Of a DNA stretch of 64,000 nucleotides, positions 57,363-64,000 are shown one piece after another. The position numbers and the translations under genes were made by a program. The notes below the pieces were generated by a model, which did not search any database, was not told the DNA's origin, and saw nothing but the letters and a program-made list of their open reading frames with translations. The stretch is taken from contig JAFVTQ010000001.1 of NCBI GenBank assembly GCA_017503135.1, forward strand, positions 233,756 through 297,755, read 5' to 3'. The DNA is from Clostridia bacterium. Lineage in GTDB: Bacteria; Bacillota; Clostridia; Oscillospirales; Acutalibacteraceae. How positions within the stretch are numbered: the first letter of the stretch is position 1; every line of letters begins with the position of its first letter.

Positions 57363-58580
57363 ATGGCACGAAAAACTGAATGCCTTGCAATGCTTCTTGC
57401 CGGCGGTCAGGGAAGCCGTCTCGGTATCCTTACAAAGAACATTGCAAAGCCTGCTGTACCTTACGGCGGAAAATACAGAATCATTGACTTCCCACTTTCA
57501 AACTGTGTAAATTCAGGTATTTCAACTGTTGGTGTGCTCACTCAGTATCAACCACTTGAACTCAACGATTACATAGGCAACGGTCAGGCTTGGGACTTGG
57601 ACCGTGCAAACGGTGGTGTGCACATTCTTTCACCTTATCAGCAGATTAAGGGTACAGAATGGTATAAAGGCACAGCAAATGCAATTTATCAAAATATCAA
57701 TTTCATTGACCGTTATAATCCTGAATATGTTGTTATTCTTTCAGGTGACCATATTTATAAAATGGACTATAACAAAATGCTTGAATATCATAAAGAAAAG
57801 AACGCAGCTTGCACAATCGCAATGCTCGAAGTTTCTTGGGAAGAAGCAAGCCGTTTTGGTCTTATGATTCTCAATGATGATAATTCAATCAAAGAATTTG
57901 AAGAAAAGCCAAAGAATCCAAGAAGTAACAAGGCTTCAATGGGTGTTTATGTATTCACTTGGAGCAAACTTCGTGAATATCTTATTTCTGACGAAGCAGA
58001 CCCAGAGTCTTCTAACGACTTCGGTAAGAATGTTATTCCAAAGATGCATCAGGATGGCGAGAGAATGTTTGCTTATCTTTTCGATGGATATTGGAAAGAC
58101 GTTGGAACAATCGATAGCTTGTGGGAAGCAAACCTTGACCTTCTCAACCCAAAAGTTGACCTTGATTTGTCAGATACAAGTTGGAAAATCTATGCAAAAA
58201 CTCCTGTTTCACCACCACACTATATTTCAGCAGGTGCAAAAGTGCAGAACTCAATGATTTCAGAGGGCTCAAGAGTATATGGTGATGTTGACTATTCAAT
58301 TCTCTTCAATGATGTAACAATTGAAGAAGGTGCAGAAGTTAAATATTCAATCGTAATGCCGGGCACAGTTGTCAAAAAAGGTGCAGTTGTTCAATATTCA
58401 ATCGTTGCAGAAAATGCAGTAATTGAATCAGGTGCAGTTGTTGGTAAGAGTCCAGAAGATATGGATAACCGTGACGACTGGGGCGTTGCAGTTGTTGGCG
58501 CAGGTGTAAATGTAGGCGAAGGCGCATTCGTTGCACCACAGACACAGGTTGACACAGATGTAGTAAAGGAGGGTAAATAA
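57363..58580 (+). CDS. glgC: Glucose-1-phosphate adenylyltransferase, catalytic subunit
   Basis: A 405-residue enzyme making ADP-glucose from ATP and glucose-1-phosphate, the controlled step of glycogen synthesis. Residues near the start hold [33 protein letters not shown] (nucleotide loop GGQGSRL, and [14 protein letters not shown]). [13 protein letters not shown] near 122 carries the catalytic Asp, and EFEEKP and the [10 protein letters not shown] motif follow. The C-terminal 120 residues are a left-handed beta-helix used for allosteric contacts. It is followed by glgD one base later. GGAGG upstream. Confidence 0.97.
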   Translation: MARKTECLAMLLAGGQGSRLGILTKNIAKPAVPYGGKYRIIDFPLSNCVNSGISTVGVLTQYQPLELNDYIGNGQAWDLDRANGGVHILSPYQQIKGTEWYKGTANAIYQNINFIDRYNPEYVVILSGDHIYKMDYNKMLEYHKEKNAACTIAMLEVSWEEASRFGLMILNDDNSIKEFEEKPKNPRSNKASMGVYVFTWSKLREYLISDEADPESSNDFGKNVIPKMHQDGERMFAYLFDGYWKDVGTIDSLWEANLDLLNPKVDLDLSDTSWKIYAKTPVSPPHYISAGAKVQNSMISEGSRVYGDVDYSILFNDVTIEEGAEVKYSIVMPGTVVKKGAVVQYSIVAENAVIESGAVVGKSPEDMDNRDDWGVAVVGAGVNVGEGAFVAPQTQVDTDVVKEGK

Positions 58581-58581
58581 G

Positions 58582-59697
58582 ATGACAGGTAAGAATATCG
58601 TAGGTATCGTTTTCTCAAACGCTCATGACGAATGCATTAGTGAACTTACAGGAATTCGAACAATGGGTTCTGTTCCATTTGCATCTCGTTATCGTCTTAT
58701 TGACTTTGCTCTTTCAAATATGGTTAACGGTGGCATTGAAAAGGTTGGTGTTGTTACAAAGGCTAACTATCAGTCACTTATGGACCATGTCGGCAACGGC
58801 AAGCCTTGGGATTTATCACGTAAAAATGATGGTCTTTTCATTCTCCCACCATTCTCAACAAATGAGGCAAATGGCAACGCTGATAAACTTGGTGCTTTAA
58901 AAGGTATTCAGGGCTTTATCAGTCGTTCAACAGAAGAATATGTGCTTTTTGCAGATTGCAACTCTGTTCTCAATATTGATATTGAAAAATTGATGGATTA
59001 TCACAGCGATAAAAATGCTGATATCACAATCGTTTATAAGAATGGTAAAATACCAAATCTTACAGATGTTATTGTTCTTGATATGGATGCTGACAACAAA
59101 GCAAAAAAGGTTTCAGTTTCACCTGTAACAGACGAAAATGTGAATTATTCACTCAATATGATTTTGATGAAGAAGTCACTTCTTGAAAGACTTCTCAACG
59201 ACGCGGTTAGCTTGAATTACACTGATTTCGAAGCAGATTTGATTCAGCGTAATGTTGCAAAGCTTAATATCTATGGCTTTGAAGCAAAGGGACATTCTTT
59301 TACAATTGATTCAATGCAGAGTTACTATAAAGCAAATATGGAACTTTTGAATGTTGAAAATTGTGACGACCTTTTCAATCCAGAGCGTCCAATTTATACA
59401 AAAGTACGCGATAATATGCCTGCAATTTATGGCATCGGCTCAGATGTTAAGAATTCTCTTGTTGCAGACGGTTGTATTATCGAGGGCACAGTTGAAAATT
59501 CAATTCTCTTCCGTGGTGTCAGAGTTGAAAAGGGTGCAGTTGTTAAAAACTCAATTCTTATGCAGGGCACATTCGTTGCACAAGATGCAACAGTTAACTG
59601 TGTTGTAGCAGATAAGAGTGTTGTTATCACACCGAATAAAACTTTATCTGGAGCAGAAAATTATCCTGTTTACATTGGTAAGGAGATAGTTATCTAA
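58582..59697 (+). CDS. glgD: GlgD, glucose-1-phosphate adenylyltransferase regulatory subunit
   Basis: A 371-residue GlgC paralogue. The nucleotide-binding loop GGxGxRL is replaced by FSNAHDECISELTGIRTMGS, whereas RYRLIDFALSNMVNGG and the beta-helix C-terminus are kept. Catalytic Asp surroundings (LFADCNSVLNID) are also altered. In Firmicutes GlgD forms an active heterotetramer with GlgC and raises its affinity, without itself being a good catalyst. It follows glgC directly. The downstream gap of 168 bases before glgA holds repeats. Confidence 0.95.
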   Translation: MTGKNIVGIVFSNAHDECISELTGIRTMGSVPFASRYRLIDFALSNMVNGGIEKVGVVTKANYQSLMDHVGNGKPWDLSRKNDGLFILPPFSTNEANGNADKLGALKGIQGFISRSTEEYVLFADCNSVLNIDIEKLMDYHSDKNADITIVYKNGKIPNLTDVIVLDMDADNKAKKVSVSPVTDENVNYSLNMILMKKSLLERLLNDAVSLNYTDFEADLIQRNVAKLNIYGFEAKGHSFTIDSMQSYYKANMELLNVENCDDLFNPERPIYTKVRDNMPAIYGIGSDVKNSLVADGCIIEGTVENSILFRGVRVEKGAVVKNSILMQGTFVAQDATVNCVVADKSVVITPNKTLSGAENYPVYIGKEIVI

Positions 59698-59705
59698 ATG
59701 CAGCC

Positions 59706-59823
59706 TTTTTGCGAAATTTCACTTTTTCACCCTTGACTTACACTCGTAAGCCTGCGGTCTCAAAAGCAAAATTTCATCAAAAATCCAAGCATTTATGTAG
59801 GGGCGGGTCTCCGTGCCCGCCCG
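59706..59823. repeat. Repeat-bearing spacer between glgD and glgA
   Basis: 59706-59783 is an imperfect inverted repeat (TTTTTGCGAAATTTCACTTT against AAAAGCAAAATTTCATCAAA plus AA). 59796-59823 is copy C of the TGTAGGGGCGGGTCTCCGTG repeat, one base different from copy A at 15473 over 28 bases. The inserts interrupt an otherwise tight operon. Confidence 0.72.
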
Positions 59824-59865
59824 CATTTTTGAGATAATTTATTAAATTTTCGAAAGGAAAAGTAT

Positions 59866-61293
59866 ATGAAAGTTTTATATGTTGCTAGTGAGGCACTTCC
59901 TTTTAAAGCAAGTGGTGGTCTTGGTGACGTTGCCGGCAGTTTGCCACAAGCACTTCGCAAAAGACTTATCGGCGCAAGGGTTGTAATGCCTTTATATGAC
60001 ACAATCAGTCAAGAGCTTAAAGATACAATGAAATTCGTTACAAGCATTTCTGTGCCTGTTGCTTGGAGAAGACAATATTGCGGAATCTTCGAAGCAAAAG
60101 CAGGCGGAGTTATCTATTATCTTCTTGACAACCAATATTATTTCAAGCGTGACGGTCTTTATGGCTATTATGATGATGCAGAGCGTTTTGCATTCTTTGC
60201 TCGTGCAGTTCTTGAAATTCTTCCACACATTGATTTTAAACCTGACATTATCCATTGTAACGACTGGCAGTCAGCCTTGACTCCTGTTTATTACAATACA
60301 CTTTATGCAACCCGTCCTGGTTATGAAAACATCAAAACAGTTTTCACAATTCACAATATTCAATATCAGGGCACTTATGGTATGGAGTTATTGGGCGAGG
60401 TTGTTGGTATTCCTGAAAGTGCAGCATCTCTCGTTGAATATGACGGCGACTGCAACTTTATGAAGGGTGCTATTGAGTGTGCAGACAGAGTTACAACTGT
60501 TTCTCCATCTTATGCAAATGAAATTCTTGACCCTTGGTATTCACACGGTCTTGACCCAATTCTCAATCAGCGTTCTTGGAAACTTTCAGGTATTCTCAAC
60601 GGTATTGACACAATTCTTTATAACCCTGAAACAGATAAGGATATTGAAAAGACATATAATGTTGATACATTCAAAAAAGATAAGCCCGTTAATAAGGCAA
60701 AATTACAAGAGTATTTCGGACTTCCACAGCGTAAAGACGTACCAATGATTGGTATGGTTACTCGTCTTGTTGGCCACAAAGGTCTTGACCTTGTTAAAGC
60801 AGTTCTTGAAGAATTGCTCGCAACAGAAGATGTTCAGTTTGTAGTTTTGGGCTCAGGCGAATATCAATATGAAGCATTCTTCAAAGAAATGGCAGAGAAA
60901 TACCCAGAGAAGATGGGCCTCAAGCTCGGCTTTATTCCATCACTTTCAAAGAAAATCTATGCAGGTTGTGACATTTTCTTGATGCCATCAAAGAGTGAGC
61001 CTTGCGGACTTTCACAGATGATTTCACTTCGTTACGGTACTATTCCAATTATCCGTGAAACAGGTGGTCTTCGTGATAGCATCAAAGACTCAGGTGACGG
61101 CGAAGGCAACGGCTTCACATTCTCAACATATAATGCACACGATATGCTCTATACAATTAAGAGGGCGATCGAAGGCTACAAGAATACTGACGGATGGAAT
61201 ATTCTTGTTAAACGTGCAATGGAATGTGACAATAGCTGGGGCAAATCAGCAAATGAATATATAAGACTCTATAAAGAGATTCTTAAAGGATAA
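59866..61293 (+). CDS. glgA: Glycogen synthase (ADP-glucose)
   Basis: This 475-residue GT5 glycosyltransferase elongates alpha-1,4-glucan from ADP-glucose. The N-terminal ADP-glucose loop is ALPFKASGGLGDVAGSLP (residues 9-25, KxGGL). FTIHNIQYQGTYG near 165, TVSPSYANEI, LNGIDTILYNPETD and the C-terminal MPSKSEPCGLSQMISLRYGTIPIIRETGGL near 385 (catalytic Glu) follow, in line with the family. It closes the glycogen operon and has a strong terminator. GAAAGGAAA upstream serves as ribosome site. Confidence 0.97.
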   Translation: MKVLYVASEALPFKASGGLGDVAGSLPQALRKRLIGARVVMPLYDTISQELKDTMKFVTSISVPVAWRRQYCGIFEAKAGGVIYYLLDNQYYFKRDGLYGYYDDAERFAFFARAVLEILPHIDFKPDIIHCNDWQSALTPVYYNTLYATRPGYENIKTVFTIHNIQYQGTYGMELLGEVVGIPESAASLVEYDGDCNFMKGAIECADRVTTVSPSYANEILDPWYSHGLDPILNQRSWKLSGILNGIDTILYNPETDKDIEKTYNVDTFKKDKPVNKAKLQEYFGLPQRKDVPMIGMVTRLVGHKGLDLVKAVLEELLATEDVQFVVLGSGEYQYEAFFKEMAEKYPEKMGLKLGFIPSLSKKIYAGCDIFLMPSKSEPCGLSQMISLRYGTIPIIRETGGLRDSIKDSGDGEGNGFTFSTYNAHDMLYTIKRAIEGYKNTDGWNILVKRAMECDNSWGKSANEYIRLYKEILKG

Positions 61294-61301
61294 AAATATC
61301 A

Positions 61302-61330
61302 GGCGGGGTTAAATACCCCGCCATTTTTTT
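61302..61330 (+). terminator. Terminator of the glycogen operon
   Basis: The stem GGCGGGGT / ACCCCGCC is followed by ATTTTTTT. Confidence 0.88.
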
Positions 61331-61371
61331 GCCCAAATTTAAATTTATCTAACTGCTCAATACATAAAAAC

Positions 61372-61399
61372 AACCCATTCTCGTAATTGAGAATGGGTT
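61372..61399 (-). terminator. Terminator of the XRE repressor gene
   Basis: The stem AACCCATTCTC / GAGAATGGGTT on the minus strand is followed by GTTTTTATG. Confidence 0.8.
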
Positions 61400-61602
61400 T
61401 ACTTTTTGTCTGTTCGGTCTAATAAGTAATCAATGCTTACATTATAATAATCGGCAAGCTTAATAAGCACATCGGCAGTCAAAGCAATAACACCTGTTTC
61501 GTATTGTGAATATGTGTTCTGCGAAACATTAAGTATTTTTGCAATATCGCTTTGTCTTAAATCATTATCTTCTCTGATTGCTCTTAAGTTTTTGAATACC
61601 AT
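61399..61602 (-). CDS. XRE-family repressor
   Basis: A 67-residue single-domain HTH protein: MVFKNLRAIREDNDLRQSDI, AKILNVSQNTYSQYETGVIA, LTADVLIKLADYYNVSIDYL. It ends in LLDRTDKK, the usual end of short XRE repressors. ATG 61602 follows AGGTG at six bases; the GTG at 61611 overlaps that site. Two identical-type palindromes lie just upstream (61630-61669) and cover its probable promoter, so autorepression is very likely; the divergent gene at 61782 may be controlled by the same sites. Confidence 0.9.
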   Translation of the reverse strand: MVFKNLRAIREDNDLRQSDIAKILNVSQNTYSQYETGVIALTADVLIKLADYYNVSIDYLLDRTDKK

Positions 61603-61629
61603 AATAATCACCTATAACTATTATGCCGT

Positions 61630-61669
61630 ATCTGTATAACAGATATTGACTTTTATCTGTAATACAGAT
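61630..61669. promoter_or_regulatory. Twin ATCTGT-N3-ACAGAT operators
   Basis: ATCTGTATAACAGAT (61630-61644) and ATCTGTAATACAGAT (61655-61669) are two perfect 6-3-6 palindromes with the same half-sites, 25 bases apart centre to centre. On the minus strand they overlap TTACAG and TATACA boxes 18 bases apart, a likely promoter of the XRE gene. Confidence 0.82.
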
Positions 61670-61781
61670 ATAATTATTACAAAAAGAGCAATTCTGCAGT
61701 TGAAAATGAAATGCAACTTGAAAAAAAGAGCTATGCACGATATAATAAATTTACAGAACTGCATAAAAAGGGTGGGGGAAT

Positions 61782-62660
61782 ATGAGAAATCTAACTATTA
61801 AAAGAAACAAAACGTTTGTCGGCTGTGCTATGAAACTACAAATTTATATAGAAGATAGTATGTCTAACGAACTCACTATTAATGGGGTGCCTTGTCGAAA
61901 ACTCGGAACAGTTAAAAACGGAGAACAAGAATCTTTTTTGATAGATGATAAAGAGACAAGAGTTTTTGTTATTGCTGATAAATTGAGTAAAGATTATTGT
62001 AATGAATTTTACAAAGTTCCTGCGGGCGAAGAAGATGTTTATATTAGTGGTCAGTGCAAATTGAATCCGGCAAACGGAAATGCATTTCGTTTTGATGGTG
62101 TAACAGATGAAGAGGTTTTAAGAAATCGTAAAAAAGGTACTAAAAAAGGCGCGCTAGTATTAATTGTGGCGGCGATTGTTGGTGCAATCGTGGGTTGGGG
62201 TTTGTCTAGCACTTTTTTTGACGACGTAGAAATAACTCCAAAACAATTTACTGTTGATAATATGCAAATTACACTTACAAGTGAGTTCGAAACAGAATCA
62301 TATCAAGGGCTAGATGAAGTATTTGTATCAAATACGGCGATTGTTTTAGTTTTAAAAGAAGAGTTTACTTTATTAGAAGGGCTTGAAGATTATACATTGC
62401 AACAGTATGGTGAGTTGGTAATTGAGAATAATGGTCTTACAGGAACTTCTGAACTTGAAGAAATTGAGGGACTTTTGTACTTTGATTATGAGAATGATAA
62501 CAATATTGACAACATAACAAACTATTATTTTGCCACTATATTCAAAAGCGATGATGCATTTTGGCTGATTCAGTTTGCTGTACCTGCCGAAGAAGCTGAG
62601 TCTTCTTTGCCTCAGTTCATTGAGTGGGCAAAAACAATAACTTTCATTGAACAAATATAG
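61782..62660 (+). CDS. Membrane protein with conserved N-terminal domain, unknown function
   Basis: This is a 292-residue protein. Residues 1-115 form a beta-rich domain (RNKTFVGCAMKLQIYIEDSM, LTINGVPCRKLGTVKNGEQ, VFVIADKLSKDYCNEFY), of a kind seen at the start of other clostridial membrane proteins. A basic stretch (RNRKKGTKKG) and one membrane helix (about 126-147, ALVLIVAAIVGAIVGWGL) follow. The external part is acidic, with LTSEFETESYQGLDEVFVSN and WLIQFAVPAEEAESSLPQFIEWAKTI. GGGGGAAT precedes the ATG. It is divergent from the XRE repressor with paired operators between them. Confidence 0.72.
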   Translation: MRNLTIKRNKTFVGCAMKLQIYIEDSMSNELTINGVPCRKLGTVKNGEQESFLIDDKETRVFVIADKLSKDYCNEFYKVPAGEEDVYISGQCKLNPANGNAFRFDGVTDEEVLRNRKKGTKKGALVLIVAAIVGAIVGWGLSSTFFDDVEITPKQFTVDNMQITLTSEFETESYQGLDEVFVSNTAIVLVLKEEFTLLEGLEDYTLQQYGELVIENNGLTGTSELEEIEGLLYFDYENDNNIDNITNYYFATIFKSDDAFWLIQFAVPAEEAESSLPQFIEWAKTITFIEQI

Positions 62661-62663
62661 AAA

Positions 62664-62698
62664 ACAAAACCCCACTCTCAATCGAGAATGGGGTTTTA
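62664..62698. terminator. Terminator between convergent genes
   Basis: The stem AAAACCCCACTCTC / GAGAATGGGGTTTT (one mismatch) lies between the gene ending at 62660 and sleB. Confidence 0.83.
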
Positions 62699-62734
62699 TT
62701 ATATCACTTTGCGTTTTGCGTTCTGCACTCTGCA

Positions 62735-63439
62735 CTATTTACAAAACACATGTCTGCCAATCGTAGTTATAACTGGTCTTGTCCTAATCCAACGGTTACT
62801 TGTTTTTGCAGGATTATAATAGTATATAGCGCCACCTGTCGGGTCCCAACCATTGATTGCATCACGGGCTGCTTTTTTTGCTGTGTCATTTGGCGCAACA
62901 TTCCAGTTGCTGTCGCGCACTGCCGAAAATGCGCCTGACTGATAAACAACACCTGCAATGGTGTCGGGGAATGATGAGTGTCGAACTCGGTTTAATACTA
63001 CTGCACCAACGGCAACTTGTCCCGTGTAACTCTCACCGCGAGCTTCTGCACCGATAATTCTTGCGAGAAGATACACATCGCTTGAACTGTATCCACCGAC
63101 TGATGAGCCTCCACCCGAGCCAAGTCCTAAATATAATAATGTTTTAGGACCTGCGATTCCGTCAGCGGTAATTCCGCAATTCTTCTGGAATTGTCTTACA
63201 GCTTTTTGTGTTGCCGTGCCATAGACGCCATCAACCGAACCGGAATACAATCCTAGTTGTCTAAGCTTTTGCTGAATTTGTCGCACTTCTTGTCCACGTG
63301 AGCCAAGTTGCGAAAGAGTCTCTCTGGTTTCGGCATAGGTATATGCAATGGCAGTAATGACAATCACATTAACTAATATGATTGCAACAATCTGCCAAAG
63401 AAGATGTACTCTTGAACGAGTCTTAATATTGGTATTCAT
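62735..63439 (-). CDS. sleB: SleB-type spore cortex-lytic enzyme
   Basis: A 234-residue exported lytic transglycosylase. A signal anchor at about 10-35 (LLWQIVAIILVNVIVITAI) is followed by a peptidoglycan-binding repeat (SRGQEVRQIQQKLRQLGLYSG ... YGTATQKAVRQFQKNCGITADGIAGPKTL), a Gly/Ser linker and the hydrolase_2 domain. The catalytic Glu lies in ARIIGAEARGESYTGQVAVGAVVLNR near 137. SleB cleaves cortex peptidoglycan with muramic lactam during germination. ATG 63439 follows GGAGAG; the longer frame from 63556 is not coding. No ypeB partner is adjacent. Confidence 0.9.
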   Translation of the reverse strand: MNTNIKTRSRVHLLWQIVAIILVNVIVITAIAYTYAETRETLSQLGSRGQEVRQIQQKLRQLGLYSGSVDGVYGTATQKAVRQFQKNCGITADGIAGPKTLLYLGLGSGGGSSVGGYSSSDVYLLARIIGAEARGESYTGQVAVGAVVLNRVRHSSFPDTIAGVVYQSGAFSAVRDSNWNVAPNDTAKKAARDAINGWDPTGGAIYYYNPAKTSNRWIRTRPVITTIGRHVFCK

Positions 63440-63596
63440 TTTAATCTCTCCAAAATATTTTGTCTTTACTATGTTTACCATCTGGAAAGTTTTTATTCTT
63501 AATACATATAATTTGTGGTTTTTATGGGCATATATACTATATATATTAGTGTTCAAAATTTGTCGAAAAAATTTTGAATTTTTTTGAAAAAAGTTG

Positions 63597-63625
63597 TTGA
63601 CAAGTCGATTTCATTGTGGTATTAT
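63597..63625 (+). promoter_or_regulatory. rRNA operon promoter P1
   Basis: TTGACA (63597-63602), 17 bases, TATTAT (63620-63625). First of two tandem promoters before 16S rRNA. Confidence 0.85.
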
Positions 63626-63690
63626 ATGCAAGCTGTCTGCGAGAGACAAACGCTCGATAGTAAAAAACTGAAAAAAGTTTAAAAAAACTG

Positions 63691-63719
63691 TTGACAACCT
63701 TGCGGAGTTTTGGTACAAT
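63691..63719 (+). promoter_or_regulatory. rRNA operon promoter P2
   Basis: TTGACA (63691-63696), 17 bases, TACAAT (63714-63719). It lies 94 bases after P1. Confidence 0.85.
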
Positions 63720-63725
63720 AAAACT

Positions 63726-63966
63726 CCACCCGCGAAAACGGGCTGGACAGACTGAACCTTGAAAATTAAACAACGACGAGATAATAAAAAGGAACCCTGT
63801 AGTTTCTATGAGAGTATGAAAATACTTGATGGAAGTACAAGAAACAGTAATTCTTTTGGATAACAAAAGAGTTGAAAAAAACGCTAAGCGTTTTGAGTTA
63901 AAAGAAGTAAAGAGCTAAAAAGCACTTTAGAAAATGATTAATACAGAGAAATCTGTTTAATACAAT
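63726..63966 (+). other. rRNA operon leader
   Basis: About 240 bases from P2 to the 16S gene with no protein frame of note. CCTTGAAAATTAAACAACG near 63757 resembles the boxA-type antitermination region found before clostridial 16S genes. AAAACGCT-A-AGCGTTTT near 63879-63895 is a small hairpin. The 5' half of the RNase III processing stem should be here; its partner lies beyond the window. Confidence 0.65.
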
Positions 63967-64000
63967 TTTTTAGAGAGTTTGATCCTGGCTCAGGACGAAC
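63967..64000 (+). rRNA. rrs: 16S ribosomal RNA, 5' end (partial)
   Basis: AGAGTTTGATCCTGGCTCAG (63974-63993) is the universal 16S 5' sequence (E. coli position 8 onward), followed by GACGAAC. The mature end is therefore near 63967. The gene runs off the right edge. Confidence 0.95.

Noticed and set aside
63546-63866. 106-codon minus-strand frame over the rRNA promoters
   Set aside because: Overlaps two consensus promoters and the leader; no ribosome site and no recognisable protein features.
1-64000. CRISPR arrays or restriction/abortive-infection defence genes
   Set aside because: No regularly spaced direct repeats with unique spacers and no Cas, restriction or recognised defence proteins were found.

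Overview
The window looks like chromosome of an anaerobic, low-GC, spore-forming Clostridia member, most likely in the Ruminococcaceae/Oscillospiraceae. The reasons are the A+T-rich sequence, strong TTGACA/TATAAT promoters with U-tailed terminators, sporulation genes (spoVAC, sleB), a Gram-positive CGAAC-N4-GTT LexA box, the glgB-glgC-glgD-glgA glycogen set, several GPH-type sugar symporters and a ferredoxin/[FeFe]-hydrogenase-like cluster. The assignment is inference; only the first ~34 bases of 16S rRNA lie inside the window.

Layout. 1-2.4 kb: end of hisS, aspS and a small membrane protein. 2.5-6.4 kb: an HEYGH protein and two divergent GPH symporters. 6.5-7.9 kb: tRNA-Leu(GAG) followed by an unusual array of structured repeats built around copies of the tRNA 3' end, then two small proteins. 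8-12 kb: a free-standing condensation-type acyltransferase with a membrane partner, an HTH-membrane protein and a DUF554 protein. 12.2-15.5 kb: a DRTGG / ATPase / sensory-type [FeFe]-hydrogenase / DRTGG / PHP cluster interrupted by a 163-bp MITE. 15.5-22.2 kb: a repeat-flanked small gene, a phosphopantetheinyl transferase, an M23 peptidase, the second MITE copy, a candidate C-rich sRNA, autoregulated lexA, and a nucleotide/DNA-maintenance run (yfbR, dCMP deaminase, rarA, HAD phosphatase, epimerase). 22.4-28.8 kb: murA, then a WalRK-like group (walJ, rlmH, response regulator, histidine kinase, htrA). 28.9-35.2 kb: spoVAC, a papain-like amidase, a Thr-rich lipoprotein, a broken small gene next to an XRE regulator, a beta-lactamase-fold hydrolase, a D,D-carboxypeptidase and a phosphoesterase. 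35.3-42.8 kb: a MurE-ArgB fusion, a GPH symporter, a phosphoesterase, an rRNA methyltransferase and a lipid kinase. 42.9-43.1 kb: tRNA-Thr(GGT) with a third copy of the tRNA-tail repeat. 43.3-44.8 kb: an SLC45-like transporter. 44.8-50.8 kb: an intact phage head module with no tail, lysis or integration genes. 51-55.2 kb: MarR with a heterodimeric ABC exporter. 55.4-61.3 kb: glycogen synthesis. 61.4-63.4 kb: an XRE repressor with paired operators, a membrane protein and SleB. 63.6-64 kb: tandem promoters and leader of an rRNA operon.

The strongest unexplained signal is a family of 104-148-bp structured repeats (6942-7089, 7155-7284, 42891-42994). Each is closed by a stem that uses the T-arm of the adjacent tRNA, is followed by a copy of that tRNA's own 3' end, and usually by a terminator hairpin. 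Internal stems differ in sequence between copies but keep pairing. Other points of interest are the MurE-ArgB fusion, the sensory hydrogenase cluster, the tail-less capsid cassette, the inverted MITE pair and the candidate sRNA beside lexA.
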